Shown here one piece after another: positions 21,076-33,068 of a stretch of DNA of 64,000 bases. Every line of letters begins with the position of its first letter. Positions within the stretch are counted from its first letter, which is position 1. The notes below the pieces were generated by a model, which was not told the DNA's origin, ran no database searches, and worked only from the letters and a program-made list of their open reading frames with translations. The position numbers and the translations under genes are program-made. Origin of the DNA: Sciurus carolinensis (Eukaryota; Chordata; Mammalia; Rodentia; Sciuridae); NCBI RefSeq assembly GCF_902686445.1, contig NC_062219.1:144318057-144382056 (forward strand), in the 5' to 3' direction.

Positions 21076-24034
21076 GACAAATACCCAGCAGGGCAGGAGA
21101 CCTGCCTACTCCGGCGTGTGGCCCATGGCGGCTCCCTGTGACATTCAACACACTGTCCCCACTCTCCCAGGGTAACGAGAAGTGCGCTTAAGATACACAC
21201 AGGTCAAGTCGGTGTCTCATGCCACCAAATCGCCATGGAATTTGCAAACTCTCTTAAAACAGCCTCCAAGGGTGACACTTCCAGCAGCCCCGTGTAAGGA
21301 CACAGCTGTGCTTCCTGACAGGCTCTGCTCCCAAAGCTGCTGATGTCCAGCCCCAGGGACTCAGCCAGAGCCTCTCCGAGGCAGCATTTTTTAAATGCTG
21401 GAATACAACCACCAGGACCACCGGGGCCAGAAGCAAGCAGAAGAGAGGAATGAACACAGAATCAAATGCAGACGCCCCTCCGATCACCACGGGGCTAATT
21501 CCCAATAAAGCCATCACGAGTTGAAAACTTGCACATGGAAATCGCATTTAATACTCTTCACCTAACAACCATCCCCACTGAGCACCCTGTAGAGTCCCTC
21601 AGGATTGCAGGGTCAACTGGGAGCTGTGGTCACTGCCACCCAGCACCGAGAGAGAGCATTGAACAGGATACCACTAGCCCAGGAAAAGAGACAAATCCAA
21701 ACTTCCAAGGATGGCTTCTACTGAGTGCCTGCTGCTTTTGCAAGGTGATCAAACCACAAAATCAAACTGAACTGTGGCAAGCCAGGGACCATCTGTACTG
21801 GATGTGGGTTCTCACAATCCACAAAAGGCATAGCGACCAACAAGACAGCTCATACCCCTCTCTGCTCCCTTACGCACTCATAGTTCCTGACACAGAATGC
21901 AAAGCTCTACCTGCCCAGGACAGAACTGTGATTTCTAGTCCACGTTCACAGAAACTGTAAGTATGCCAGGAAAAGACCCTACACTTCCTCACAAATAAGT
22001 TTTCCTCCAGGGGTAATTTCTCCTGACGTACACGAGGCAGGCTGGCTTTCCTGACTGGGCCCTGCAGAAATGTGTGACCAGCAACTGATTAGAGGGTCCT
22101 GGCCCTGTTCTTCCCAAAGCATCTTGCCACCGCTGCCCAGCAGGGAAGGCACAGCAGCCAACTTAGTTCCAGGGGTTTTCCTCCATATTCTGGAACGTCA
22201 AGACGAGCCACCATCTCCTTGCTGATTTTCTACACCTGGGCCAGGAATGGTCTTGCTTCTTACTGGACAGCATGACATTTGGATTCAGTGCAGGGTGGTT
22301 GGGACAGCAATACCCAAGATGCAATGGTCATTAATGTTCATTCCACTGAAGCTCTGACTGAAAAGGCACAGGGGCCCCACTCTCTGTCCCAGGGATCCGT
22401 GCTAGGGAATTGCACAGGGGTGGGGAGTTTTCTTACTCTGAAGTCACTTGGAAAGGGGTCCCCAAAACCACGCCTAGGTTGGTCAGAAGTGATCAGCCAG
22501 CGTGACCCTGAGTTCTCTCTCCTGGTGGATTTACACAGAATGCGCTCTGTCCCCAGCACACAGTTGTGATCACAGGTGTGAAGTGCTTCTTCCAGGGACT
22601 CTTGTTAGAAACTTACACCCACGGATTTTATTGTGGGGCTGCTTGTGTAAGCAAGCGGCCATGTCCCCAGATTCCAGACTCCCAGATGGAAAGCAAGTGT
22701 CCGGCAGAAATCACACTGTTTGCACAAAGGTCCCTGCACAGTGAACCCTCTTGTCTCCTAGAGCAAGTTCTACATCAGTGTAGAGAACTGTTTAGCGGTC
22801 AGCTGCCCTGAAGAGCCAGCCGAGGGTCAGCTTACAAGCAGGCCCTGCTAAGGACAGCAGTCTTGGACCTCTGCAAGGGGACCAAGGCTCAGGCAAGGCA
22901 CGTGAACCTGAGCAAGCTGCCTTGTGATCCTCCTGCCACACTGTGGTGGGACAGTGACTCTCGCCCAGGGACTGGCCCTACTAATGTGACGCTGTGGTGC
23001 TTGTTCTCGGTACACTCCTAACAACACCGGCCAGAGTTCTTAGTGAACGTCACAGGACTCAGAGACGGAAGGGTCCTTTGGTCCCTTCCCCTCAGGAGAC
23101 AGATGAGGAGAGAGACCTGTAGGGAGGCCAAGTGTAGGTCTGTCCTACCAACCTCCTCCTTTCCCAGGCTCTTCTGCCCAGACCTGGAAGGGCTTCTGAC
23201 ACGGACCAGGCCCTAATCCACAGCCCTCCACCATGACATGCAGGCCTGGGAGCAGCTCAGAGGCCTCATTCTAGGGATCAGCCTGGCTACGTAACTGGTA
23301 TGGTCAGGGAGGAGTAGCCTAAAGCTCAGTCTCGAGGCCAGGCCACCTATATACAGAGCCCCCGGCAGTATCTTGAGGTGCAGCAGCAAAGCCCTCCGAG
23401 AGGCTGTCGGCAGGTGGTGGTGTGGAACCTCCAGGGGGCCCTCGATTCGAAGCCATGAGCTTTGGGGATGGGAATAACCCAAGGCCACACAGCTGGCCTT
23501 GGGTCCAAGCAAATGTGCTCTGTTGTCACCTCAGGAAGGAGGACAGATCACCGACAGAGAGAGAGGCATCAGATGAAGACGAAAGAATCAAGACTGGCGC
23601 ACATGTTCACCCCAAAGTCAGGCTGGGCACTGGACTAAGGTCAGCAGACTAATGATCCCGGATTAAGTTACCCCTGGAGCGAGGGCTCCTCTGATGTGAC
23701 GTGTGGCCGTGTTGTCTGTTCTTACCTAGACCCACCACCACACAGAAGCAGACGAGGAGACTGAGATGGGATTTAAGACACTCTGGCTGAGTCCTGCACC
23801 GTCGTCAACGGAGCATATATGAAGCCAGGTTTTGATGGTGTAGCTGAGTTCTGACATGGACTTGGAACAGAAAAATTAAGTGATCAAAGAAAGAAGCTCA
23901 GATGGGAGACAGAATAAGTCCCAAATCCTTGTCCAGGGTCCCACTTCTTTTGAGGCTGAGCCACAGCTCTGCCTAGGGCTCTGTGAGATACCCTCGTGTC
24001 CTAGCATGTTTGGATTTTTTCCAACTAAATAGCA
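21076..24034. other. unique intronic sequence
   Basis: Nearly 3 kb with no clear repeat. A weak MIR-like segment (GACAGATGAGGAGAGAGACC) lies near 23090-23140. ORFs up to 143 codons show no domain. The longest unbroken unique block in the left half. Confidence 0.5.
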
Positions 24035-24330
24035 TAAAGCAGGTGGTTATTAAAAATCAGCATTTATTCTCAGTTCTGGAACTGGGAAGTCCAAGATCAA
24101 GAGGCCAGCAGATTCCATCTGGTGATGGCAAGCTGTCCCATAGACGGAGTCTTCCACCGGGTGGAAGAGGCAGGGCACTCTCTGGGACCTCTTTCATAAG
24201 GGCGCTAATCCTGTTCATGAGGATCCACCCCATGACCTGATTGCCCCCCAAAAGCTCCAGCTTCTGACACCATCCCCTTAGGGGGTAGGGGGACACCAAC
24301 ATCCCAACTATAGCACCCTGCATCCTAACC
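24035..24330 (-). mobile_element. ERVL-MaLR LTR fragment
   Basis: TTTATTCTCAGTTCTGGAAC, TGGGAAGTCCAAGATCAAGA, TTTCATAAGGGCGCTAATCC and CCCCATGACCTGATTGCCCC run in reverse MLT1/MST order. Confidence 0.78.
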
Positions 24331-24716
24331 ATACCTCACCCCACCCGTCTCCCTTCTGTCCACACCTCTAGCCGGTTCCAGTTGTCAGAGGACTTTTGGG
24401 TTTGTTTAAAATTCAGAGTAGTGAAGAAACTATCCCTTCCATTGGGGAAATTTGAAGATCACAGGGGCCATCCAGATGTGGTGCTCTGCAGAAGGCCCGC
24501 CCCCTTACCTTTCTGTCTCTCCCTCCAGCCCAGGGACCCTAGTCAAGTCGTTCTGTATCCACCTGAGCACCTTGCCACGGGCTTTGTGCATAACAAGCCC
24601 CGAATAAAAGACTTATTTCAGCATTCTGCACGAATTCCCTGAAGGGGGTGATTATTTAGTTGTTTGAAGATAAATAAATCTAGAGATTCAGGCAATAAGG
24701 TCCTTACTCCTCTCCC
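24331..24716. other. unique intronic sequence
   Basis: Nothing recognised. Confidence 0.45.
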
Positions 24717-24815
24717 TTCATTCATTCATTCATTCAGGCTCTCACTATGTTGCCCAGACTGGTCTCCAACTCCCGAGCGCAAATGCTCCTCCTGCCTCAG
24801 CCTCCCTTGTCTGAG
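24717..24815 (-). repeat. (CATT)n and 7SL-derived monomer (Alu/B1-like)
   Basis: About five CATT units (24717-24736), then GGCTCTCACTATGTTGCCCA, GACTGGTCTCCAACTCC and CTCCTGCCTCAGCCTCCC: an antisense 7SL-like monomer without an ID part. Confidence 0.65.
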
Positions 24816-25094
24816 TGGCTCACTCCACTCACTGTTTCTAAGGTGTCCTTAAGAATACGACATTTTCATAACTTGAAGCAAACAAGTGAACTAGTAGAGA
24901 CAGCAGCAGCAGCTTAGATCTAGTGAGAACTACACTAGACCAAAGTATTAGTTGAACTTTAAAGTTTTACATACAAACAAAGACACATACCTGTATAGAT
25001 ATAGGTAATGGGTGACAGCTCTCCGTCCCAGGCCATCACACCCCGCAACCTGTTTCCATGGCCTCCCACATAAGAAGAGCACAAAATCCCCTTT
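24816..25094. other. unique intronic sequence
   Basis: Nothing recognised. Confidence 0.4.
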
Positions 25095-25560
25095 TGCCCT
25101 CATTATGGACTGAATTGTCTCTCTCCAAAAGACACTGATGTCCCAACCCCTGGTACCTGCAAACTTCACCTTATTTGGAAAGAGTCTTGCTGCAGTTGTA
25201 ATTAGTTAAGGTGAGGTCATTAAGGTGGAACCTTCTCCAAACTGACTGGTGTGCTTATACAAAGGGGAAATTTGGATGCAGACAGACAGACACACACACA
25301 GTGAGATCATTGTTAAACATGAAAGCAGAGACCAGGTGATGTGTCTATAAGCCAAGAGCATCAGAAGTGGCCATCAAACCCCAGAAGCTATGGGAGGCCT
25401 GGACAGACTCCCTTGTAGCCCTCAGAAGGAACCAGCCTTCCCAACGCCTTGATATCTTGGGCATCTGGCCTCCAAAACCAAGAGAATCCCTCTCTATTGT
25501 TTAAGCCACTCAGTTAGTGGCTTGTTACGTCAGCTCCTGGAAGCAAATATGACTCCATCC
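25095..25560 (+). mobile_element. ERVL-MaLR LTR
   Basis: ATGGACTGAATTGTCTCTC, CACCTTATTTGGAAAGAGTC, GTAATTAGTTAAGGTGAGGT, CCTCAGAAGGAACCAGCC and TGTTTAAGCCACTCAGTTAG are in order. A near-complete solo LTR. Confidence 0.8.
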
Positions 25561-27944
25561 AATGGCTACCAAAATTGGCTGGAACCAGCAACACCCATAA
25601 ATCATTGTAGAGGCCCATGCATAAGGCAGTCATTGTGCCCTTGTTGGACTGAAGAGAAAAGATATGGGCATTAATGGGACTTTCACTCACTGGCACACCC
25701 CCAAATCCTACTTCCGGGCCTCTCCATGACTACTTCTTTTAAAATAAACCAAAAAGAAACCAAAGAGGAGACACATTTCCAGGCTACCCATCGGCTCTAT
25801 CCAAATGAGCAACGACACCACGCCTGTCAGTCAGCACAGACGCCTCCACCCGACACGTCACCCAGAGTGGACGCTTCACTCTCCTCTGTGCCGATCCACT
25901 GATCACGTTCACCTCCCCACAGGCTGCTCGGGATGCAGAGAGGACAGCAGGCAGCCAGGGACAGTGTCACTGCTTCCCAGCTGCAGGAGGGAGAGAGAGG
26001 TGGCCCCACAGAGATCCAAGAGCAGGAGTACTCTTCAGACCCCAGGACCTTGGCTTCACCCTCTGGCTATCACAACAAAGCTATGGTTTCCCTGGTATGA
26101 GAAACCTCAAATAGACAATAAATGCATTTAGATGCGACTTGCTGTCCTCTGATGCTGCAGCGGTCACTAGAACTTGGGTTTGCTCTTCTGCAGCCTCTGA
26201 TTGGAATCCCTCAGCACGTGAGCCTGACACACTGGGTCTCTGCACACACGTGCATGCTCAGCTCCAGTCCTGTCCTTGCAGGCATCTAATCAGAAGCTTG
26301 GCAGCGAGCAGATGCACCCCTAGAGGTGTGGGGTGGGTCAAGTTTCTGACCCGATCCGAATAGAGTTTACACTCAGGGTTGGCTGTTTCAGAAGTCCCTA
26401 TCGCGACATCTCCTTGGTAATTCCAGACGCCCTTCCTGGGTTTTGTTTCTTGAAAGGGAAGCCAACGCCGGCTCACAGACACCAAGAGAATGGTCCTCGG
26501 CAGGGAGGCTGCTGGGATGGAAAAGCCACCCGTCACTGGCTTGTGGAAACCAAGGACATGAACAGGTGTCGGAGAGGAGATCCGATGCTAGCTCACCAAA
26601 GGGTGGCAGCCTTGCAGAGCAGCAGCCAGGATGGCAGGACTGCAGCAACCAGAGGTCCAGCTACTGCCCACCAGCAACACCCACCACGGGCCACCCGACA
26701 CCCTGCGAGCCTGGGAAGCCAACTCAGAAAAGAAACGCAGACACCCACACCAAAAGCCACATTCAACTGTGAAAGGCAACAAAGGTCACTTCACCACGGG
26801 ACCCAGCTGCACGTAGGTGTCGTGGTACCTCCTACTGGAACCCCGCTGAGAGGGAGGGAAGCCCGCGAGTTGCCCAAGCATCCTCTCCTGAACTCCCAGG
26901 TGGTATTTAACAGCTGCCTGGTTGTCCCTTCCAAGGACACAGAGAAAAAGCCAGACTCCGTTTCTCCTCCTGTGTTCCCTCAACAGCTTCCGACCCCAGG
27001 TTTGCGTGGGCTCCCCGCCCGTGAGCAACAGCTGCAGAGACAAACACCAGCTGTGCCCTCTGACTTAATTTCATGTTGACACTAGAATCCTGGAGTTGGT
27101 GTCAGCTCCCAGGGTTGAGCACTCAGTCCCTAAGACTGCGCCCCCACATGCTTTAGATGCCAATCACGGCCCCAAACTGTTCAACCTGGGCTTCTCCAGA
27201 CCCACTATAAACCAGGGTTCCCACGGCCTCCTCCTCAGGTACAATTAGCTTGTGTACCTCACAGACCTCAGGGTCACTTTCCCTTGCTGGCTTACTCTAA
27301 AGGACATGACACAGGAGATGTAAGACCAGGTGCAGAGGGCGAGGCACGGGGGAGTGGGCATGGAGCTCCACGTGTTCAGCCATCCAAAAGCTCTCCATCT
27401 CTGTCCCCTTTGGGGTTTTCATTACAAAGCCATGACGATACAAACCGTGGGCCATTGGTGATCAGCTGAGCCTCCAGCCTCCCCTCCCTGGAGGTCGGGG
27501 GCTGGGCTGAAAGTCCCAAACTCCTCGTCCTGTCTCCATCTTTCCTGTGACTGTCCTTACACAGACTTCCGTCAACTCGTTCGCTTACAAAAATACTTCT
27601 TACTTCAGAGCTAACGAGGATGTTAGGAGTTACGCCAGGAAATGGAGAGGAAGATCAAACACACGCTTCACGGCCCTCTTTGGACAGTATTTTTGAATAG
27701 GAAGGGAGCTTAGTAGGACCACTCCTGCAGCTTGACTACTCTGCTTGTCCTGGACATATTGCTGACTTAGACAGAGCAGGCCTGAGGCTGGGGTCCCTCT
27801 GCTCATTCAGCCAGCTGCCAGCCAGGGAAGCTGTCGTCACAGAGGTACCTCACCGGCTCTCAGGGTGGCATGAACTGCCACCTCCCAATCTCACAACGAT
27901 ATCCCAAAAGGCTGAAAGAAGGAAGTGAAGTTTCTTAGAGGTTT
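25561..27944. other. unique intronic sequence with the window's longest ORF
   Basis: A plus-strand frame of 248 codons (26333-27079, opening at a GTG) lies antisense to GFOD1. Its composition is Gln/Pro/Arg/His-rich with no domain, signal or repeat structure, and no flanking splice or polyadenylation signals stand out. I treat it as a chance frame. Confidence 0.45.
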
Positions 27945-28172
27945 GGTTGGGTTTTTTGTTTTTTGTTTTGTTTTTGCTTTGTTTTGGGGATTGAACCTTG
28001 CGGTGCTTTACCACTGAGCTATGTTCCCAGCCCTTTTTATTTTGAGACAGGATCTCACCAAGTCGCTTAGAGCTTCACTAAGTTGCTGAGGCTGGCCTCA
28101 AATTTGCAATTGTCCTGCCTCAGCCTCCTGAGTCACCGGGAATATGGGCCTGCACCAACGTGTCTGGCTAAG
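27945..28172 (-). repeat. B1-dID SINE
   Basis: T/G-rich tail, GGGGATTGAACCTTGCGGTG, ACCACTGAGCTATGTTCCCA, TTGCTGAGGCTGGCCTCAAA and CTGCCTCAGCCTCCTGAGTC. Confidence 0.85.
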
Positions 28173-28562
28173 ATGGCTTAAGCTTTCTAAAAAGTTGTCA
28201 TTAGTACTGTCATGAACACAGGTGCAGACTGATTCCACTTGCTTTCATCTATTAAATATAGGTCCATTGCAGCTGCCTCTAATCATTTCTCGTTTAAAGC
28301 AAGACTCTAAATAAATATATCTGCTGATCTCAACGGCTCTTTTGTTCCAGAAGATGAATGCTGAGCAGATGTTCAGTCCTGACGCAAAGCCTGCGAGAGC
28401 TGTACTCCCAGGCCAGGATACCCTCGCACACTCCACAGATGTGTCTTAGGGACCACAACGTAACGTAGCCTCCTGGAAATAAAGGCCTTTCCTATTCAGA
28501 CAATCCCAGGGACATTGTTGAGCAGATGAAAAGTTCAAGTGAATTTTCCAAGAATGAGAGGC
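28173..28562. other. unique intronic sequence
   Basis: Nothing recognised. Confidence 0.45.
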
Positions 28563-28772
28563 AAGTGCAGAGGTGCACGCCTATAATCCCAGCACCTCGA
28601 GAGGCTGAGGTAGGAGGATCTCAGGTTCAAGGTCAGCCTCAGCAACTTAGCAAGACCCTACGCAACTTAGTGAGATCCTGCATCAAAATTAAAAAATAAA
28701 AAGGGCTGGGATGTGGCTCAGTGGTAAAGGTTCAACCTTCTGTATCTACTTCCCCCCAACAACAACAAAAAA
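28563..28772 (+). repeat. B1-dID SINE with exact 13-bp target duplication
   Basis: GCACGCCTATAATCCCAGCA through GGGCTGGGATGTGGCTCAGT and a CAACAACAAAA tail. AAGAATGAGAGGC occurs at 28550-28562 and again at 28773-28785. Confidence 0.9.
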
Positions 28773-28785
28773 AAGAATGAGAGGC

Positions 28786-29659
28786 CTCAAGGAGACTTGG
28801 TGATCCTGTGGGCAGCTTTGAGCTGTGCCCCAACTCCGGGTACCTGAGCATGGAAGTTGGGGAGCACCGTGCAGAGCACCCCTTCTGCTGACACCTGGGG
28901 GCACCTTCCTGCTCTCCCTGTTCCCATAATCCGCAGGTCCCATTGGTGGCCCGCATAGGAAAATCAAAGATGGGGCTTTTCTCTCATCACCCCGGAGTGA
29001 ACGGACGGTGCCGTGTGCAGCAGAGCAAAGCCGCCTGTGCCGGGCCCGGAAAACAGAAAAGGCTGCGAGGGGCGGATCGCCTTCCCAGCCACACTCCCTC
29101 CCACGGATCCTGGGTCAGGCTTTGCCAGAAGCAAATGGGCACCTGCCAGGGATGTAAACTGTGGCCTCGACTGTGGAATTTTCCAGAGTCTAAAGCGGAA
29201 GATTGGGTCTGGAAAGTTCTGCCACATCCGAAACTGTGCCCCACAGACATCGGGCGCCTAACAAACAATTGGTGATGTTGATAAATCAGCCCGCTGTGAT
29301 CACAGAGCCAACCAAGGAACTTGTCCCCAGGCCCCGGTGGCACCTGATATCCTGGGGTAGGGCCCACGAGCCTCCATTCCTCCAGGGTCCTCATGAAGTG
29401 GTCCTCAGACACACGTCGGAAAGCTCGGATCCAGAGATGAAGTCGCACGCCTGGGGATCGAGGGAGCTGGGCCCGGAGCCTGGTCTGTGTGACGCCCCAC
29501 ACGGTACCTGCTCTCCTGTGCCACAAACCTTATTGGTTACTGATGGAGGCCAGGTGTCTCCCTCTGGGCACTGGTGACCATCCGTGACAAGTCCCTGTAG
29601 ATGGACGAGATTCAGAGCTGCAAGCGATCCTCGTGCTCTTTGACGTGGCCCAGGGCTGG
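28786..29659. other. unique intronic sequence
   Basis: No repeat recognised. A minus-strand frame of 179 codons (28987-29526) has no domain and is antisense to several equally open frames. Confidence 0.45.
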
Positions 29660-29760
29660 CTCTTGCAAGGGCCTTGCTAAGGTGCTGAGGCTGCCTTTGA
29701 ACTTGTGATCCTCCTGCCTCAGCCTCCTGAGCTGCTGGGTGTTCCACCACTCCTGGCAGA
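29660..29760 (-). repeat. B1-dID SINE fragment (left part only)
   Basis: AAGGTGCTGAGGCTGCCTTT, GTGATCCTCCTGCCTCAGCC, TCCTGAGCTGCTGGGTGTTC. Confidence 0.75.
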
Positions 29761-30044
29761 GCGGAGGTTTCCCACAGGATCCCGGGGACTCCACCTGGAA
29801 TATTGGCTCAAAAGGATTATTTCACTCCTTCCCAACCTGTCTCATCCTTGGAATCTAGAAGTTTCAGCTGATCCAAAAGGGCATTTGAACTCAGGACAAT
29901 TAAAATCCAAATGTAATTTATTGTGCCCCAGTCCTTCTCCATATTTTTTAAATCCTGTTTTATTTATACATTGACTTATAAGCCATCTCAAGCTCTTTGA
30001 AATAATGACACCATAATAACAGTTCACAGAATTTGCCAGGTGTG

Positions 30045-30245
30045 CTGGAGGAGTCAGACTGAACTTGACTTCAGTCTGAGGGCCTGGCCTTCACCAGCTG
30101 TGTGACCTTCCACAACTGTCCTGCACTCTCTGAGCTCCATTTCTTCTTCTGCAAAATGGTATTAACACCTGCATTATAGGATGGTTGCAAGGATAAAAAT
30201 GAGATGCTATAAAAGTGCTTTGTGAGGCTGTGGTAATTATCATCA
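30045..30245 (+). repeat. MIR
   Basis: TCACCAGCTGTGTGACCTTC, TCTGAGCTCCATTTCTTC and CTGCAAAATGGTATTAACAC, then GGATGGTTGCAAGGATAAAA: sense-orientation MIR. Confidence 0.82.
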
Positions 30246-30469
30246 TTAAGGCAGCCAGGAAAACGACCCCATCTTCCCTTAGGCAAAGAAATAAGGAGGA
30301 AATGGAAGCATTTTTGCCCAGTTTCTTGTAAGAATGATGATGGAATAGTGGGAAGAACACCCAGGTTTGCCATGTTGGCCACCAGGTCAGGCCAATGCTT
30401 TGCTTCTCAAAGGCAGGGTGGAACGGAGGAGTGGGGCACGCAGAGAGGATCCAGAGATTCTGTCCTATC
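30246..30469. other. unique intronic sequence
   Basis: Nothing recognised. Confidence 0.4.
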
Positions 30470-30828
30470 TTGCTACCGTCTGAACGTTCTTGTCCCCTCT
30501 AAAACTCAAGTGTTGGAAACTTAATCCCCAGCACCACAGTCTTGGGACATGGGACCTCAAGTGAGTTGGGTACAGAGGCAGAGGCTCTGCCTGTCAGGTG
30601 AACTACACCGCTGCGGGAGGGCAGGCTGGCTCTCCTCTGCCACCGAGGACACAGCGCTCGTCAAACTTGTCCTTCCACCGGACGCAGCGAGAAGGCCCCG
30701 CCACACACCAGACGCCGTGCCTTGAACGTGGACCTCCGGCCTCCAGAACCGGGGGAAATAAGTTTCTGTCCTGTACAGATCACCCAGTCTGTGCCGCTCT
30801 GTTGTAGCAGCACAGAAGTGACTGAGAC
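30470..30828 (+). mobile_element. MST-like LTR (ERVL-MaLR)
   Basis: CTCAAGTGTTGGAAACTTAA, GTGGACCTCCGGCCTCCAGA, GGGGGAAATAAGTTTCTGTC and TTGTAGCAGCACAGAAGTGA follow the LTR order. Confidence 0.75.
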
Positions 30829-30939
30829 ACACCTTCACCCTTCGGCCTGGGTTGAGAGTTGTGAGTAGGGTCCATCTTTATCTCCCGTTTGGGAGCAGGA
30901 AGTCCATCTTGCCTTAAAAGCGGGGAGGTTTTGGACTTG

Positions 30940-31027
30940 TTTGTGTCTTGTTGTGTTCCTCAGTGCTGGGATGGAACGGGCGCCTGCCCGGCTAGTGCTC
31001 CACCACTGAGCTACGCTCCAGCCCCCG
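30940..31027 (-). repeat. ID SINE
   Basis: CAGTGCTGGGATGGAACGGG, CTAGTGCTCCACCACTGAGC and TACGCTCCAGCCCC: antisense ID. Confidence 0.75.
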
Positions 31028-32834
31028 GCAGGGCGCCTGTAGACTGCGGGGCCTCTGAGGCCGCTCTCATGATGATCAGGAACGGCTCCCTGTTTCACGG
31101 CACTGAGCAGGAAGAGCGGGGGAGGCAGGAGGATTCCAGTGCACAGGGAATGGGCACCTGCTAGCACGCCACCTGAGCCGTGCTGGGCCTCTGGAGCCAA
31201 CCCCACGGCTGGGACCCTCCGGTGCAGACTTCGGAGGGATGCAGTTATTCCGCTTGCTTTTACGGCCACCATCAGCTCACGCCTCCCACCCCAGGAGCAG
31301 GGCAGGACCACTCTGTCCCCACACCGTCTCCTTCAGCAGCTGTTTCCTGTCCACTAAGTCTGCGGGCCCTGTGCTACACTCTCTCCCCCCACAGCCTCTC
31401 CCTCCAGCCTCAACACGAATGAGGCCCCTGCAGTCCTCCACCTTGCCCAGGCTCGGGTCTCCCCAGGAGACACCGGAGCCAGCCTCAGCCTCCGTCAAGC
31501 GAGGCTCAGAGGACCAGATTCCCACCTCCCGGAGTGAGGGGCACCAGGGATGGTGCCGCGAGTCCCCACCAGCTGGCCAGGCCTGTGTAACACAGGACAA
31601 GACGCTGAGAGAGCAAGGAAACGCCCCTCTCAGCAGGTTGCAGTCTGCTTGATAAACTGGCAATGGATAGAAAAAAAAGAGAAAAGACCCACAGCTTCGC
31701 TGACGTGCCCTGGGGCATGGCGGGAAGGAGCGCCCCATAACCCAGGCAAATCAGGAACTTACGTGCCATTTTCCAGGCAGAGAGGGAAAACTTCGAGGGG
31801 CAGTAAATGATGTTTAGGGAAATCAAACAGCATTAAGAACGGTCACCAGCTTAGTGACTCTCTTTGGAAACAGTGGGGTCAGGGAGCAGAGAGTAGCCGT
31901 GACAGTCTGTCCAGGGCTGGTGACATTCCTGTGCGCCTTCCTGTATATGGGCTAGTATTTCCAGGTCAACGGGGTGTCGGTGAGGGGGTTCAGGGAAATG
32001 GCATTTACTTCAGACAGTCTCCTTCTATCCTGGGGGGGCAAGGGGAGGCGGCAGGCCCGGGTTCGGGGGCTGTCCCTCCAGCGCGGTGCGTCAAAGCAAC
32101 ACGCTTTGGGGGATCGCTTTCTGAGCCCCAAACAACACCTCGCCTCTCGATTTCTCCATCTGGAACTAAAGACAGCCACCTCCTCCGACTGTCACGGGAA
32201 GATGGAAGTCGGGCGCCTGGCCCCAGCAAACGCCCTGCCTTTAACAAGAGGGCTGACATTTACAACATGGCTCATCTGAATGCTACAACGGCACTATTTT
32301 CACAAACGCTGCCCTTATCATCGATGGGCAGAGAAAACAGGGAGTTCACAGGGACAACGCTCCTGCAGCCCTGGGCCACCTCAGCCCATCAGGGGCCGGC
32401 TATGCGGGTTCCCAACCTCAACATCAATGAATCAAGAATCTTCCTAGAATTTCTATCCCTCTTTTTACGCTTCCTGTCAGAGCCAGCAGGAATCCTCAGC
32501 CATCTCAGGTCACCTCTGGGCTGGGCACAAATCAGCAGGCTGTGAGCTTCACGTCCACTGTGGCTCGCCTTCCTGGGGCCAGCCCCTCTCGACGCCGCCA
32601 GCTACGTCGAGTTTACAGCCCCTCGGCCAAGGCTGGCGGTCGCCACTGGAACGCTTTTTAAAATTAGTAAGAAACTGCCCGTCCCTTGGCCTTTCCTGGG
32701 TCCTGAGGTCAGTGAAATAGTGAGTCTTTTCTGGTTCCAACTGCTGGAATCTAAACAAACGATGTCCACCACATCTCAAACGGAATTGCAAGCTTTACAA
32801 ACAACACATAAAACAAATAAACCAAAGACGGCCT
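31028..32834. other. unique intronic sequence
   Basis: No repeat in 1.8 kb. A plus-strand frame of 204 codons (31931-32545, from a GTG) has no domain. The block near 32030-32130 is locally GC-rich with several CpG, making it a modest enhancer candidate only. Confidence 0.45.
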
Positions 32835-33068
32835 GAGCTGCCCCTGGTGGCACACGCCTGTAACCCCAGCGACTCAGGAAGCTGAGGCAGGAGGATCATA
32901 AGTTTGAGACCAGCCTCAACAACTTAGCAAGGCCCTAAGCAACTTAATGAGAACTTATCTCAAAATTTTAAAAAATTAAAAGGGCTAGGATATGGCTCAG
33001 TGGTTAAGCAACCCTGGGTTCAACCCCCAGTACCAAAAAAAAAAAAAAAAAAAAAAAAAAAACAAACA
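32835..33068 (+). repeat. B1-dID SINE, young-looking
   Basis: GGTGGCACACGCCTGTAACC through GGGCTAGGATATGGCTCAGT and CAACCCCCAGTACC, then a pure A28 tail (33035-33062). The long homogeneous tail suggests recent insertion; check presence or absence in relatives. Confidence 0.9.

Noticed and set aside
28987..29526. 179-codon minus-strand ORF
   Set aside because: Equal-length open frames overlap on both strands and no domain is recognisable.
31931..32545. 204-codon plus-strand ORF
   Set aside because: Opens at GTG, no recognisable domain, no splice or polyadenylation context.
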